This document shows positions 56,444-64,000 of a DNA stretch of 64,000 bases, one piece after another. How positions within the stretch are numbered: position 1 is the stretch's first letter; every line of letters starts with the position of its first letter. A program made the position numbers and the translations under genes. Where the stretch lies: NCBI RefSeq assembly GCF_900110735.1, contig NZ_FOET01000002.1:186001-250000 (forward strand), given 5' to 3'. Under the pieces are notes generated by a model. That model was not told the DNA's origin. It made no database searches and saw nothing but the letters and a program-made list of their open reading frames with translations. This DNA comes from Streptomyces radiopugnans (lineage in GTDB: Bacteria > Actinomycetota > Actinomycetes > Streptomycetales > Streptomycetaceae).

Positions 56444-57077
56444 ATCGTTCCCGGCAGGTGAATCAGTGCGCCTCGACCGGAAGAGGTACCACGAGGACTT
56501 CTACCGCGTCTTCGAGAGCGGGATCCGGGAGTTGAGGAAGCTCGAGCGCGGCCAACACTTCAGGGAACGCGGCTTCCCGAGCTGGGAGGCCTTCGACTCC
56601 GGAGAGTGGGAGAAGGCCCTCTCCCTCGTCGAGGAGAAACGCGAAGCCTATACGCGGCAGCTGCGGGAAGCGGAACACCTCGGGGTCCGGCAGCGCCGCC
56701 TGCGGGTGGTGGAGTTCCCCGTCACCCCGTATGTGCAGTGGGAGTTCTTCGTCCTCCGCCTCAAGGTGGAACTGGGCGACGAGATCAGGGCGATCGACGC
56801 CCACGCCATCGCGGAGATCGAGCGCGAGCGGCCCGTGCCCGAGGTCGTGATCCTCGGGGACCGGGCCATGTACGAGGTGGTCTACGAGAACGGGGACGCG
56901 GCGGGCGCCAGGCGTTACGCCGACCCGGCGCTGATCGCCGAGACGGCGGCCGGTTTCGACACGCTCTACGAGCGCGGCGAGGACTTCGCGGAGTTCTTCG
57001 AGCGGGAGATCGCCCCGCTGCCCCCGCCCTCCGTGGGAGGCCGCGCCCCTGTGGGGCACGGGGCGTCCCGGACCTGA
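56436..57077 (+). CDS. DUF6879 family protein
   Basis: 213 residues. Typical content: a conserved N-terminal helical half (YHEDFYRVFESGIRELRKLERGQHFRERGFPSWEAFDSGEWEKALSLVEEKREAYTRQLREAEHLGVRQRRLRVVEFPVTPYVQWEFFVLRLKVELGDEIRAID) and a mixed C-terminal half (PVPEVVILGDRAMYEVVYENGDAAGARRYADPALI). These proteins are common beside XRE-type regulators in Streptomyces and their activity is unknown. The ATG lies inside the preceding TTA gene, so translation of DUF6879 is probably dependent on it. Confidence 0.9.
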   Translation: MFESFPAGESVRLDRKRYHEDFYRVFESGIRELRKLERGQHFRERGFPSWEAFDSGEWEKALSLVEEKREAYTRQLREAEHLGVRQRRLRVVEFPVTPYVQWEFFVLRLKVELGDEIRAIDAHAIAEIERERPVPEVVILGDRAMYEVVYENGDAAGARRYADPALIAETAAGFDTLYERGEDFAEFFEREIAPLPPPSVGGRAPVGHGASRT

Positions 57078-57121
57078 TCCACCACCGCCCCGGGCCCCGC
57101 CGCTCGGGGCCGTCCGGGTCG

Positions 57122-58267
57122 CTAGGGCCGCCCCGCCCAGGCGTCCAGCCAGGCGAAGGCGTCGTCCTGCGCAGCGGGGCCGAAGACGTGGCCGAGCCCC
57201 GGGCGGATCTCCGTGTGGAGGCGGTCCTCCGCGTGCTGGGAGCGCCAGACGGCGCGCAGCCTGCGGTACGCCTTCTCCACTGCGGCGGCGGTGAACAGCG
57301 GGTCGTCCCAACCGCCGGTGAGGTAGAGCGGTTTGGGTGCGGCGATGCTCGCCACGTCGGGGAGGTCCAGATGGCGTGCCAGTCCGGGGTGGAGCATGAA
57401 GTAGGCGGACTGGCCGCGCAGGGCGTTGTCGCCCGGGACCATCATCTCCTTCAGGCCCGTCATCCAGGAGGCGGCCACCGCCGCGCGGACGTGGTCGGAG
57501 AGGGCGGCCGTCTGCCAGGCCCGGTAGGCGCCCATCGAGAAGCCCAGCGCCGCGACCCGTTCCCCGTCCACCTCGGGGAGGGAGGCGAGGAAGGCGGCGG
57601 TGCGCTGGTCCTCGCGGGCCATGAGACCGGCCGGTGAGGAGCCGAGGTTGAACAGGTTGGCGGCCAGCGCCTGCTGGCTCTCGTAGGTCAGCCCCGAGCG
57701 GTCGCCCCAGCCGGGGGCGTCGACGGCGAGTACGGCCCAGCCGCGGCGGGCGAGTTCGTCGCCGACGAAGCGCCCGCCGAAGCATCTGTCCGCCCAGGCG
57801 CGCGCCGAGGACAGCCGCGCCCGGTCGTACCAGGGCCGTACGAGCTTCTCCTTGCCGATGTCGAACCGCGATCCGTGGTCGTGCAGCAGGAGCACCGCCG
57901 GGTGGGGCCCCTCTCCGTCCGGCACCAGCATCAGCGCGCGCACCCGGCTCAGGCGCGTCACGTTGAACAGGAGGATCCGGCGGCGGTAGCCCTCGGCCCG
58001 CTGCTCGTCGGCGATCTCGGGGGCGAAGGGGGTGTCGTCCGGGGGCTGGAGAAGGTGCCGTTCGACCGTGGCACGGGCTGCCTCGCGCCAGGCGGGGAAG
58101 TCCCGGATCGGGGAGGTTCCCCAGGCCAGGGGGAAGGTCAGCTCGTCCTTGAGGCGTTCGTGGAAGACCGGCAGACCGCCGTCCACCACGGCCGGGGACT
58201 CGAATCCCGAGGGGGCCGGGGCGTTGGGGATCGGGGCGGCGGGCTCCCGTCCACCGGGGTGTGTCAT
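57122..58267 (-). CDS. Alpha/beta hydrolase (dienelactone hydrolase-like)
   Basis: 381 residues, no signal peptide. Nucleophile elbow ALGFSMGAYRAWQ, probable acid in GGWDDPLF and catalytic His in RPGLGHVFG. A long N-terminal cap of about 120 residues precedes the core (LLLHDHGSRFDIGKEKLVRPWYD). It resembles acetyl-xylan-esterase- and DLH-like hydrolases of the Abhydrolase_7 kind. Single gene; substrate not predictable. Confidence 0.9.
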   Translation of the reverse strand: MTHPGGREPAAPIPNAPAPSGFESPAVVDGGLPVFHERLKDELTFPLAWGTSPIRDFPAWREAARATVERHLLQPPDDTPFAPEIADEQRAEGYRRRILLFNVTRLSRVRALMLVPDGEGPHPAVLLLHDHGSRFDIGKEKLVRPWYDRARLSSARAWADRCFGGRFVGDELARRGWAVLAVDAPGWGDRSGLTYESQQALAANLFNLGSSPAGLMAREDQRTAAFLASLPEVDGERVAALGFSMGAYRAWQTAALSDHVRAAVAASWMTGLKEMMVPGDNALRGQSAYFMLHPGLARHLDLPDVASIAAPKPLYLTGGWDDPLFTAAAVEKAYRRLRAVWRSQHAEDRLHTEIRPGLGHVFGPAAQDDAFAWLDAWAGRP

Positions 58268-58410
58268 GTGTGCGTCCCTCGGCCGTGCGGCCCCGCCGTG
58301 GATCGCAGCGGGTCACCGCGGAACCTAGCGAGCGGGCGCGTCTTCGGGCAAGGGCCCCGCTCCCGCCGGTCCGGGAGGGCCGCCCCAGCGGGGAGCCGGT
58401 ACGGGGAGCG

Positions 58411-58854
58411 TCAGGTGCGGGCGTCCAGGCGGTGCAGCAGTGAGCCGTCCCTCCCGAAGACGTCCATCAGGTATCCCCGTTCCAGCGAGACGCCCTCCAC
58501 CTGCACCAGGAAGAAGACGAGCGAGTCCTTCAGCCGGTCGAACCTCTCGGCGTCCGATTCCGTGGCGCGGCTGCGGACCACCAGCAGGGGCACGCCCTCC
58601 GGGCCGGGCTCGCGCTCGACGGCGTAGACGTCCTCGTCGCCGCCGGAGCCGCGGTAGCGCTCGGCCAGTGCCTTCGCCTCGGCGGGCGCGGCCGTGCTCA
58701 CCGCCGTGGGGCCGGCGGTTGCCGAGGCGGACGGGGTGCCTGGCCCGGCGTCGGAGCGCTCCTGCCCCTGCCCGGTGCAGGCGCACAGGACGAGGGCGAG
58801 AGCGGCAGTGCCAGTGCGGCGGCACGTCCGGGCGGGCGTGATGCGTCCGGACAC
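58411..58854 (-). CDS. Small secreted lipoprotein, function unknown
   Basis: About 147 residues from a GTG at 58854: RITPARTCRRTGTAALALVLCACTGQ gives a charged start, hydrophobic core and lipobox around LVLCAC. The mature part is a Ser/Thr/Pro linker and a small alpha/beta region (DVYAVEREPGPEGVPLLVVRSRATESDAERFDRLKDSLVFFLVQVEGVSLERGYLMDVFGRDGSLLHRL). No family recognised. The start is uncertain because no strong ribosome site is visible; an upstream reading to 59013 is Arg-rich and unlikely. Confidence 0.65.
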   Translation of the reverse strand: MSGRITPARTCRRTGTAALALVLCACTGQGQERSDAGPGTPSASATAGPTAVSTAAPAEAKALAERYRGSGGDEDVYAVEREPGPEGVPLLVVRSRATESDAERFDRLKDSLVFFLVQVEGVSLERGYLMDVFGRDGSLLHRLDART

Positions 58855-59210
58855 GTGCCGGTGCCCGCGGTGTCCGGAGTGCGTGATCTTCTTCGTAAGG
58901 GCATTGGCCGACCCTAACGTTTCCGGGCGGCGACTTACGCGGCCTGCCCCGTCCGGTCGCCGGCTGCTCCCGTGAGGAACGCCCGCGCTCCGCGGTGACC
59001 GCCCTCGGCGCACCCCTCGGGGTGGCCCCTTCTCCGCCCCCGTTCCGTGGGACCGCCGCGCATCGTCCTGTGAACGGTGTCAAACGCCGTAGTAACCTGC
59101 CCGGTGACACCGATTGTTCGAATCCCGGCGCTCTCATCGGAGCTTTGAATTCGAACATTCGCCTGCGACGACCCGGCCCGACTCGACCCGACCCGACTTC
59201 GGAGATCTCG
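58855..59210. promoter_or_regulatory. Methylase upstream region with TTCGAA inverted repeat
   Basis: The gap before the DNA methylase gene. GTTCGAAT (59115-59122) and ATTCGAAC (59149-59156) form an inverted repeat, each half containing the palindrome TTCGAA. It lies 55-96 bp before the start codon. It could be the operator bound by the methylase's own HTH domain or its recognition site. No other gene is visible here. Confidence 0.5.
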
Positions 59211-61271
59211 ATGCCTTCAACACGCGCAGTGCCGGTCACCCTCGCGGAGATCGCGCGGATCGCCGGGGTGGGGCGGGCGGCCGTCAGCAACTGGCGGCGC
59301 CGGCACGACTCCTTCCCCGCCCGGATCGGCGGCACCGACGCCAGCCCCCAGTTCTCCCTCGCCGAGATCGAGCAGTGGCTGCGGGAGAACGACAAGCTCA
59401 AGGAGATCGGGGGGCGCGAGCTGCTCTGGCCCGGCTTCGAGGCCCTCGGCAGCCGGGACGAGACGGGACTGGCCATCGCCGAGGCCGGACGGCGGATGCT
59501 CGGCGGCAAGGCTCCCGCGTCCGTTCCGCCCTTGTCCGAGCAGGCCGGGGAGCTGGTCGACGAGGCCGTGGCACTGGGGCGGCGCGAGGGAGCGCGGGAG
59601 GTCTTCGAATTCCTGCTGCAGCGCTGGCTGGACGCCCACGTGCGCCAGGTCAGCGCCAGCCCCCGCCCCCTGGCGGACCTGATGGCCCAGGTCGCCCTGG
59701 CGGCTCGCCCGGCCCCGTCCCCGGACGGCGGGACGACCGTGCTCGACCCGGCCTGCGGTGCCGGCCATCTGCTGGAGGCCGCCGCACGGGCGCAGACGCG
59801 CGCGGGGGCGGCCCGGATCGCCCTGCTGGGCTGCGACAGCGATCCGGCCCTCGCCGCACTGGCCGCCGCACGGCTGGCATTCGTCGTCGACGAGGCGGGC
59901 GGGGCCGGAAGGACCGGTACGGACGGGGCGCGGGTGACGGCGGACGTACGGGAGGGCGACTCCCTGCGCGCCGACCCGCACGAGCGCGCCGCCGCGGACG
60001 TCGTCCTGTGCAACCCGCCCTTCAACGAACGCGACTGGGGCTACGAGGAGCTGTCCACCGACCGGCGCTGGGTGCACGGCCTGCCGCCGCGCACCGAGTC
60101 GGAGCTCGCCTGGGTACAGCACGCCCTGGCCCGGCTGCGGCCGGGCGGCACCGCCGTGCTGCTGCTGCCGCCCGCCGTCGCCTCCCGCCGGGCCGGCCGC
60201 AGGATCCGCGGCGCGCTGCTGCGCTCCGGGCTGCTGCGCGCCGTCATCGCCCTGCCCCCGGGATGCGCGCAGCCGCACAGCGTGTCGCTGCACCTGTGGC
60301 TGCTGCGCGCCCCCGGGGGCACCGGGCCCGCCGAGGACAACGGGGTCCTGCTCGCCGACGCGGCGGCCTCCCGGCGGGCGGCGGCCGGACGCGAGGGCGG
60401 GGTGGACTGGGACGCGCTGGGCGACTTCGTGCGGACCGCGGTGGCCGCCTACGGCAGCGGGGCGGCCGAACTGCCGGACTGCGCGCGGCGCATGGCCGTC
60501 ATCGAACTGCTGGACGACGAGGTCGACCTCACCCCCGGGCGCCATGTCTCCCCCGCCCCGGGCGGCGAGGAACTCGATCTGGAGGGCGCCTGGAGCGGCT
60601 TCGGGGAGGCCCTGGCCGGACTGCGCGCCGCCGGGCGGGCGCTGTCAGCCCTGGAACCCGCCGGGGACGGCGGGGGCGGGCATCCGAAGACGACCGTGGG
60701 CGACCTGGCCCGGGCCGGGGCGCTGACCCTGCGCGGCGGCCAGCAGCCGCCGGACGGGACGGTCCGCGGCGGCGAGCCCGGCGAGGGCGGCCTGCCCCTG
60801 CTGACCGTGCCGGACCTGCTCCAGGGCGGCGGGCCGACGGGCTGGCTGCACCCCTCGGACGTCTCCGGCCGCGGGATGCTGGTGGCCATGCCCGGTGACG
60901 TGGTGGTGGCCGGGGTGATCCGCGCCTTCGCCGCCTGGGTGCACCAGGGTCCGCCCACGGTGCTCGGCGCCCAGCTGTACGCGCTGCGCGTGGAGCCGGA
61001 GAAGATGGACGCCTGGTTCCTCGCGGGCTGTCTGCGCGCACCCTCCAACGGCCGCCAGGCGGGCACCCACGCCTCCAGCGCCTCACGGGTGGACGTGCGC
61101 CGGCTCCAGGTCCTCCAGCTCCCGCTGGCCGAGCAGTTGCGCTACAGCGAGGTGTTCCGGCGGCTGACCGAGTTCGAGGACTTCCGCGGGCGACTGGACG
61201 AGCTGGCCTCACGCCTGGCGCGCGACATCAGCGACGGGCTGGCGACGGGCCGGCTGTCGGCCGGACGCTGA
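59211..61271 (+). CDS. HTH-fused N-6 adenine DNA methylase with specificity-like C-terminus
   Basis: 686 residues. N-terminal HTH (residues 9-65: VTLAEIARIAGVGRAAVSNWRRRHDSFPARIGG), then a type I HsdM-like methylase with SAM motif VLDPACGAGHLLEAA at 177-191 and catalytic NPPF at 268-271. The C-terminal third (GDLARAGALTLRGGQQPPDG ... RMDVRRLQVLQLPLAEQ type) looks like an HsdS-style target recognition domain. No restriction subunit is adjacent, so it is probably an orphan methylase or regulator. Single-polypeptide HTH-M-S proteins are common in Streptomyces but uncharacterised. ATG follows CGGAG. Confidence 0.88.
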   Translation: MPSTRAVPVTLAEIARIAGVGRAAVSNWRRRHDSFPARIGGTDASPQFSLAEIEQWLRENDKLKEIGGRELLWPGFEALGSRDETGLAIAEAGRRMLGGKAPASVPPLSEQAGELVDEAVALGRREGAREVFEFLLQRWLDAHVRQVSASPRPLADLMAQVALAARPAPSPDGGTTVLDPACGAGHLLEAAARAQTRAGAARIALLGCDSDPALAALAAARLAFVVDEAGGAGRTGTDGARVTADVREGDSLRADPHERAAADVVLCNPPFNERDWGYEELSTDRRWVHGLPPRTESELAWVQHALARLRPGGTAVLLLPPAVASRRAGRRIRGALLRSGLLRAVIALPPGCAQPHSVSLHLWLLRAPGGTGPAEDNGVLLADAAASRRAAAGREGGVDWDALGDFVRTAVAAYGSGAAELPDCARRMAVIELLDDEVDLTPGRHVSPAPGGEELDLEGAWSGFGEALAGLRAAGRALSALEPAGDGGGGHPKTTVGDLARAGALTLRGGQQPPDGTVRGGEPGEGGLPLLTVPDLLQGGGPTGWLHPSDVSGRGMLVAMPGDVVVAGVIRAFAAWVHQGPPTVLGAQLYALRVEPEKMDAWFLAGCLRAPSNGRQAGTHASSASRVDVRRLQVLQLPLAEQLRYSEVFRRLTEFEDFRGRLDELASRLARDISDGLATGRLSAGR

Positions 61272-61362
61272 GCCGTACGCCGGGCCGTACGCCTGGCCGC
61301 TGAGCCGTACGCCGAGGCACTGGGGCGGGCGCCGGGGCGGGCGCCGGGCCCGTCCCGCCCGG

Positions 61363-62118
61363 TCACCGCTCGTACCAGCCCCTCTCGCGCGGCCGCGAAG
61401 TCCAGGGCACCGGCGCCTTCGCCCGGGCGGGGGCGGCGTTCCCGGCCGGACCTGCCGAACCGGCCGCCCAGAAGGCCGCGTTGGCCAGGACGGTGCGCAC
61501 GTCCTCGCGGCGGTAGACCGGGTACTCCTCGTGGCCCGGGCTGAAGTAGAAGACCCTGCCGAGCCCGCGGCGGTAGGCGATCCCGCTGCGGAAGACCTCC
61601 CCGCCCTCGAAGGAGGAGACGAAGACCAGCTCGTCGGGTACGGGCACGTCGAACGGCTCGGCGTACATCTCCTGCTCGCCGATGACCATCGGCTGCGGCA
61701 CCCCGGCGGCGACCGGGTGCGTGACGTCGACCGTCCAGACCACCTCGCGGTCGCCGTGGCGCCAGCCGGAGATCCGGCCGCTGGTGCCCGTCAGGGCGCG
61801 GAAGACCTTCGACTCCGCGCTGGAGTGGAGGGCGACCAGCCCCATGCCCTCCAGCACCCGGGCGCGCACCCGCGCCACGATCCCGTCGTCCACCTCGCCG
61901 TGCCGCTCGTGGCCCCACCAGAACAGGACGTCGGTCTCGTCCAACACCGTGCCGCCGAGTCCGTGGTCGTCCTCGTCCATGGTGGCCGTGCGCACGCGCA
62001 GCTCCCCGTGGGGGGCGAACGCGTCGGCGATGGCGTTGTGCATTCCCTCCGGGTAGACGGCGGCGACCGCCGCGTCGTCCGGCCCGCACTCGGTCCACAC
62101 CGTCACGGAGACGCCCAT
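61363..62118 (-). CDS. ThuA-like (trehalose utilization) domain protein
   Basis: 251 residues, glutamine-amidotransferase-like fold: VTVWTECGPDDAAVAAVYPEGMHNAIADAF, DVLFWWGHERHGEVDDGIVARVRARVLEGMGLVALHSS, GRVFYFSPGHEEYPVYRREDVRTVLANAAFWAA. ThuA proteins are linked to disaccharide or 3-keto-sugar metabolism. It precedes nothing on its strand; the aldo/keto reductase gene lies 81 bp upstream on the same strand, so the two are probably one operon for a carbohydrate. Confidence 0.92.
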   Translation of the reverse strand: MGVSVTVWTECGPDDAAVAAVYPEGMHNAIADAFAPHGELRVRTATMDEDDHGLGGTVLDETDVLFWWGHERHGEVDDGIVARVRARVLEGMGLVALHSSAESKVFRALTGTSGRISGWRHGDREVVWTVDVTHPVAAGVPQPMVIGEQEMYAEPFDVPVPDELVFVSSFEGGEVFRSGIAYRRGLGRVFYFSPGHEEYPVYRREDVRTVLANAAFWAAGSAGPAGNAAPARAKAPVPWTSRPRERGWYER

Positions 62119-62199
62119 GCCCCGCTCCTCTCCCGGACTCCCCCGGCGCCCGGATTCCCGGCCGCCGACGGGAGCCCGGGTCCCCCGGGGCGGCCCGGC

Positions 62200-63192
62200 C
62201 TAACGGGCGAGGTGGCTCTCGATCTCGGCGAGCTCGTCGTCGGTGAAGTCGAGGTTGCCGACGGCCGCGACGTTGTCCTCGAGCTGCTTGACGCTGCTGG
62301 CGCCGACGAGCGCGGAGGTCACCCGCCCGCCGCGCAGGACCCAGGCGATGGCCGTCTGCGCCAGGGTCTGGCCGCGCCGCCGCGCGATCCCGTCGAGCGC
62401 GCGGACCGTGGCGAGGGTCTCCTCGGTGATGCCCTCGGCGTTCAGGAACGGGCTGGCGCCCGCGGCCCGGGAACCGGCGGGGATGCCGGACAGGTAGCGG
62501 TCGGTGAGCAGGCCCTGGGCCAGCGGGGAGAAGGCGATCGAACCGGCGCCCACCTCGTCGAGGACGTCGAGCAGACCGTCCTCCACCCAGCGGTTGAACA
62601 TGGAGTACGAGGGCTGGTGGATCAACAGCGGGGTGCCGAGGCCGGCCAGGATGCGGGCGGCCTCGCGGGTCTGCTCGGGGCTGTAGTTGGAGATGCCCAC
62701 GTAGAGCGCCTTGCCCTGCCGGACGGCGGTGTCCAGCGCGCCCATGGTCTCCTCCATGGGCGTGTCGGGGTCGGGGCGGTGGGAGTAGAAGACGTCGACG
62801 TACTCCAGGCCCATGCGGCTCAGGCTCTGGTCCAGGCTGGCCAGCAGGTACTTGCGCGATCCCCACTCGCCGTACGGGCCCGGCCACATGTCGTAGCCCG
62901 CCTTGGTGGAGATCACCAGCTCGTCGCGGTAGGGGCGGAAGTCCCGGGCCAGGTGACGGCCGAAGTTGGCCTCGGCCGCGCCGGGGGGCGGGCCGTAGTT
63001 GTTGGCCAGGTCGAAGTGGGTGACGCCCAGGTCGAAGGCGCGGCGCAGGATCGCCCGCTGGGTGTCCAGCGGCTTGTCGTCGCCGAAGTTGTGCCACAGG
63101 CCGAGCGAGACCGCCGGCAGTTTCAGCCCGCTGCGTCCGACACGTCGGTAGGGCATGGCGTCGTAGCGCGTGTCCGCGGCGGTGTGGGTCAC
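62200..63192 (-). CDS. Aldo/keto reductase (YghZ-type)
   Basis: 330 residues with the AKR tetrad visible: Asp and Tyr in FDLANNYGPPPG, Lys in VISTKAGYDMWPGPYGEWGSRKYLLASLDQSL, His in VFYSHRPDPDTP. The GPYGEWGSRK block is characteristic of the YghZ/L-glyceraldehyde-3-phosphate reductase group. The GTG at 63192 follows GAGGAG; the longer reading to 63345 crosses the repeat region. NADPH-dependent carbonyl reduction; substrate unknown. Upstream of the ThuA gene on the same strand. Confidence 0.93.
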   Translation of the reverse strand: MTHTAADTRYDAMPYRRVGRSGLKLPAVSLGLWHNFGDDKPLDTQRAILRRAFDLGVTHFDLANNYGPPPGAAEANFGRHLARDFRPYRDELVISTKAGYDMWPGPYGEWGSRKYLLASLDQSLSRMGLEYVDVFYSHRPDPDTPMEETMGALDTAVRQGKALYVGISNYSPEQTREAARILAGLGTPLLIHQPSYSMFNRWVEDGLLDVLDEVGAGSIAFSPLAQGLLTDRYLSGIPAGSRAAGASPFLNAEGITEETLATVRALDGIARRRGQTLAQTAIAWVLRGGRVTSALVGASSVKQLEDNVAAVGNLDFTDDELAEIESHLAR

Positions 63193-63235
63193 GGTGCTCC
63201 TCTGCGGGGTGGGCGGGCCGGCGGGCCGGGTCGGC

Positions 63236-63269
63236 GATTCGTGATCCGGGATTCGGAACTCGGGATTCG
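63236..63269 (-). repeat. Three-copy 14-bp direct repeat in the reductase promoter region
   Basis: CGAATC (minus strand) occurs three times with exact 14-bp spacing at 63236, 63250 and 63264, with partly conserved flanks (CCGGGATTCGgAACTCGGGATTCG on the plus strand is similar). It lies 44-77 bp upstream of the aldo/keto reductase start. It may be a regulator-binding array or a short minisatellite. Confidence 0.55.
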
Positions 63270-63552
63270 CAACGCTACACCGCGCCGTCGCCGCGCCGGA
63301 CGGCCGCTCGGGACGCGGGACCACCGCGGGCACACGGCACCGCATCCGCCCGGCCGCGGCGAAAACCCCCTGCCGGCCGGGGCCGCCGGGGAGGGAGGGT
63401 GAAACACGGGCGACGCGACTATTGACATGTAGGGAACAACCGGGGCGTCATATGGGAGCGGCGTTCGGCGTCCCGTCGAACCGCGCGGGGGTCTCGCCGT
63501 CGAACGGCGGAGGTCGGCAACACATCCGGAACGATGCGCCCGAATGCGATTG

Positions 63553-63585
63553 GACAACGTTGTCAGGGCTTCTGACAACGTTGTC
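63553..63585 (+). promoter_or_regulatory. Twin LacI-type operators upstream of the mannanase gene
   Basis: The perfect 12-bp palindrome GACAACGTTGTC occurs at 63553-63564 and 63574-63585, 21 bp apart (two helical turns). It has the central CG of LacI-family operators but differs from the beta-glucan locus sites, so a different regulator is implied; none is in the window. Downstream is a secreted glycosidase gene. Confidence 0.8.
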
Positions 63586-63649
63586 TTGCCAGTCTTCCGC
63601 CCTCGCCGGGAGCCCCCGCCGCCCCGCCCGCGGCCACCGGCCCGGGCGT

Positions 63650-63695
63650 CCCCAGGGGCCCGCCCCCATGGGGCCCCTGGGGGCAGGTACCTGCC
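63650..63695 (+). other. Two adjacent stem-loops in the mannanase leader
   Basis: A 12-bp inverted repeat (CCCCAGGGGCCC, 63650-63661, with 63671-63682, 9-nt loop) is followed at once by the palindrome GGCAGGTACCTGCC (63682-63695), which abuts the ribosome site AAGGAGAG. Either could control transcript stability or translation start. Confidence 0.65.
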
Positions 63696-63705
63696 AAGGA
63701 GAGAC

Positions 63706-64000
63706 ATGGAGAAACGACCCAGAAGGAAAAGGAAACTGCCGGCGTCCGTCGCCGCGGCGCTCGCCGGTCTGGTCGGCATGCTGCTGCCGGCGTTCGGCCC
63801 GGCCGACGAGGCCGAGGCCGCCACGGGCATCCGCGTCGGCAACGGCCGGGTGTACGAGGCGAACGGCAACGAGTTCGTGATGCGCGGCGTCAACCACGCC
63901 CACGCCTGGTACCCGAACCGGACCGGCTCCATCGCCCACATCAAGGCCAAGGGCGCCAACACCGTCCGGGTGGTGCTCGCCAACGGCGACAGATGGACCC
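63706..64000 (+). CDS. Secreted GH5-type beta-mannanase, N-terminal part
   Basis: 98 codons before the window ends. A signal peptide, MEKRPRRKRKLPASVAAALAG followed by LVGMLLPAFGPADEAEA, has a twin-arginine-like basic start. The mature N-terminus ATGIRVGNGRVYEANGNEFVMRGVNHAHAWYPNRTGSIAHIKAKGANTVRVVLANGDRW is typical of GH5 family mannanases of Streptomyces. Expected to hydrolyse beta-1,4-mannans outside the cell. ATG at 63706 after AAGGAGAG. Catalytic residues lie beyond the window. Confidence 0.88.
   Translation, partial: MEKRPRRKRKLPASVAAALAGLVGMLLPAFGPADEAEAATGIRVGNGRVYEANGNEFVMRGVNHAHAWYPNRTGSIAHIKAKGANTVRVVLANGDRWT

Noticed and set aside
59108..59135. tRNA T-loop-like TTCGAATCCC suggesting a tRNA 3' end
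   Set aside because: The flanking five bases cannot pair to make a T stem and no anticodon or acceptor arms can be drawn upstream; better explained as half of the TTCGAA inverted repeat.
58995..59211. N-terminal extension of the DNA methylase up to 58995
   Set aside because: It would cover the inverted repeat and a Pro/Arg-rich stretch; the ATG at 59211 has a ribosome site and the conserved HTH begins right after it.
61268..61345. Short direct repeats (GAGCCGTACGCC and GGGCGGGCGCCG, two copies each) after the methylase gene
   Set aside because: Too short and GC-simple to interpret as a mobile-element or attachment site; no target duplications or integrase nearby.
63236..63269. CRISPR-like array
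   Set aside because: Repeats are six bases with eight-base spacers; no long repeat/spacer structure and no cas genes in the window.

Overview
The window is high-GC actinobacterial DNA, almost certainly a Streptomyces chromosome. Codon third positions are strongly G/C. Typical Streptomyces families are present: a WhiB-family protein, XRE/DUF5753 with DUF397, DUF6879, and trypsin-like protease with Trypco2. ATGA/GTGA start-stop overlaps and GTG starts are frequent. I found only one TTA codon in a probable gene. I saw no rRNA, tRNA or CRISPR array. The main sign of foreign or unstable DNA is an AT-rich stretch near 55.9-56.1 kb and a patch of decayed genes at 51.4-52.4 kb.

Layout. 0-1.7 kb: acyl-CoA dehydrogenase (cut by the window edge) and a CaiB/AMACR-type CoA transferase behind a KstR-like site. 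1.8-8.7 kb: a seven-gene ribose operon, rbsK-rbsC-rbsB-rbsA-rbsD-deoC-gntR, with a well-formed promoter at one end and a 21-bp-stem terminator at the other. 9.2-10.7 kb: XRE regulator with a DUF397 protein. 10.7-17.7 kb: YjbR protein, enoyl-reductase-like protein, second CoA transferase, DUF1707 protein, glyA behind a ZTP-type riboswitch, dodecin, small acetyltransferase, and a frameshifted small membrane protein. 17.9-28.5 kb: a beta-glucan locus consisting of secreted GH16 laminarinase, LacI repressor, an oligopeptide-type ABC transporter and a GH1 beta-glucosidase, with shared 14-bp palindromic operators. 28.5-30.4 kb: an olsB/olsA-like ornithine-lipid pair. 30.7-37.2 kb: DUF3048 lipoprotein, MBL-fold hydrolase, PaaX regulator divergent from an AidB-type dehydrogenase, and an ImmA/IrrE-like protein coupled to a multi-TM protein.

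37.3-46.0 kb: a tightly overlapping five-gene operon of trypsin-like protease, PknG-like kinase, VWA protein, four-TM sensor-like protein and solute-binding lipoprotein. A Trypco2 protein is divergent from it. It looks like an elaborated relative of the mycobacterial GlnX-GlnH-PknG sensing system and is one of the two most interesting loci. 46.0-51.2 kb: decayed ORF, WhiB-family protein, RibD/DHFR-like reductase, ABC-2 exporter and CaCA cation exchanger. 51.4-57.1 kb: pseudogene patch, GNAT, then an NB-ARC/TPR (NLR-like) gene whose N-terminus shares an ungapped motif with the C-terminus of the adjacent small protein. That arrangement is expected for amyloid-templated immune signalling and is the second prime candidate. 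A TTA-containing small gene coupled to DUF6879 follows. 57.1-64 kb: alpha/beta hydrolase, lipoprotein, HTH-DNA methylase fusion, ThuA protein, aldo/keto reductase, and the start of a secreted GH5-type mannanase behind paired operators.
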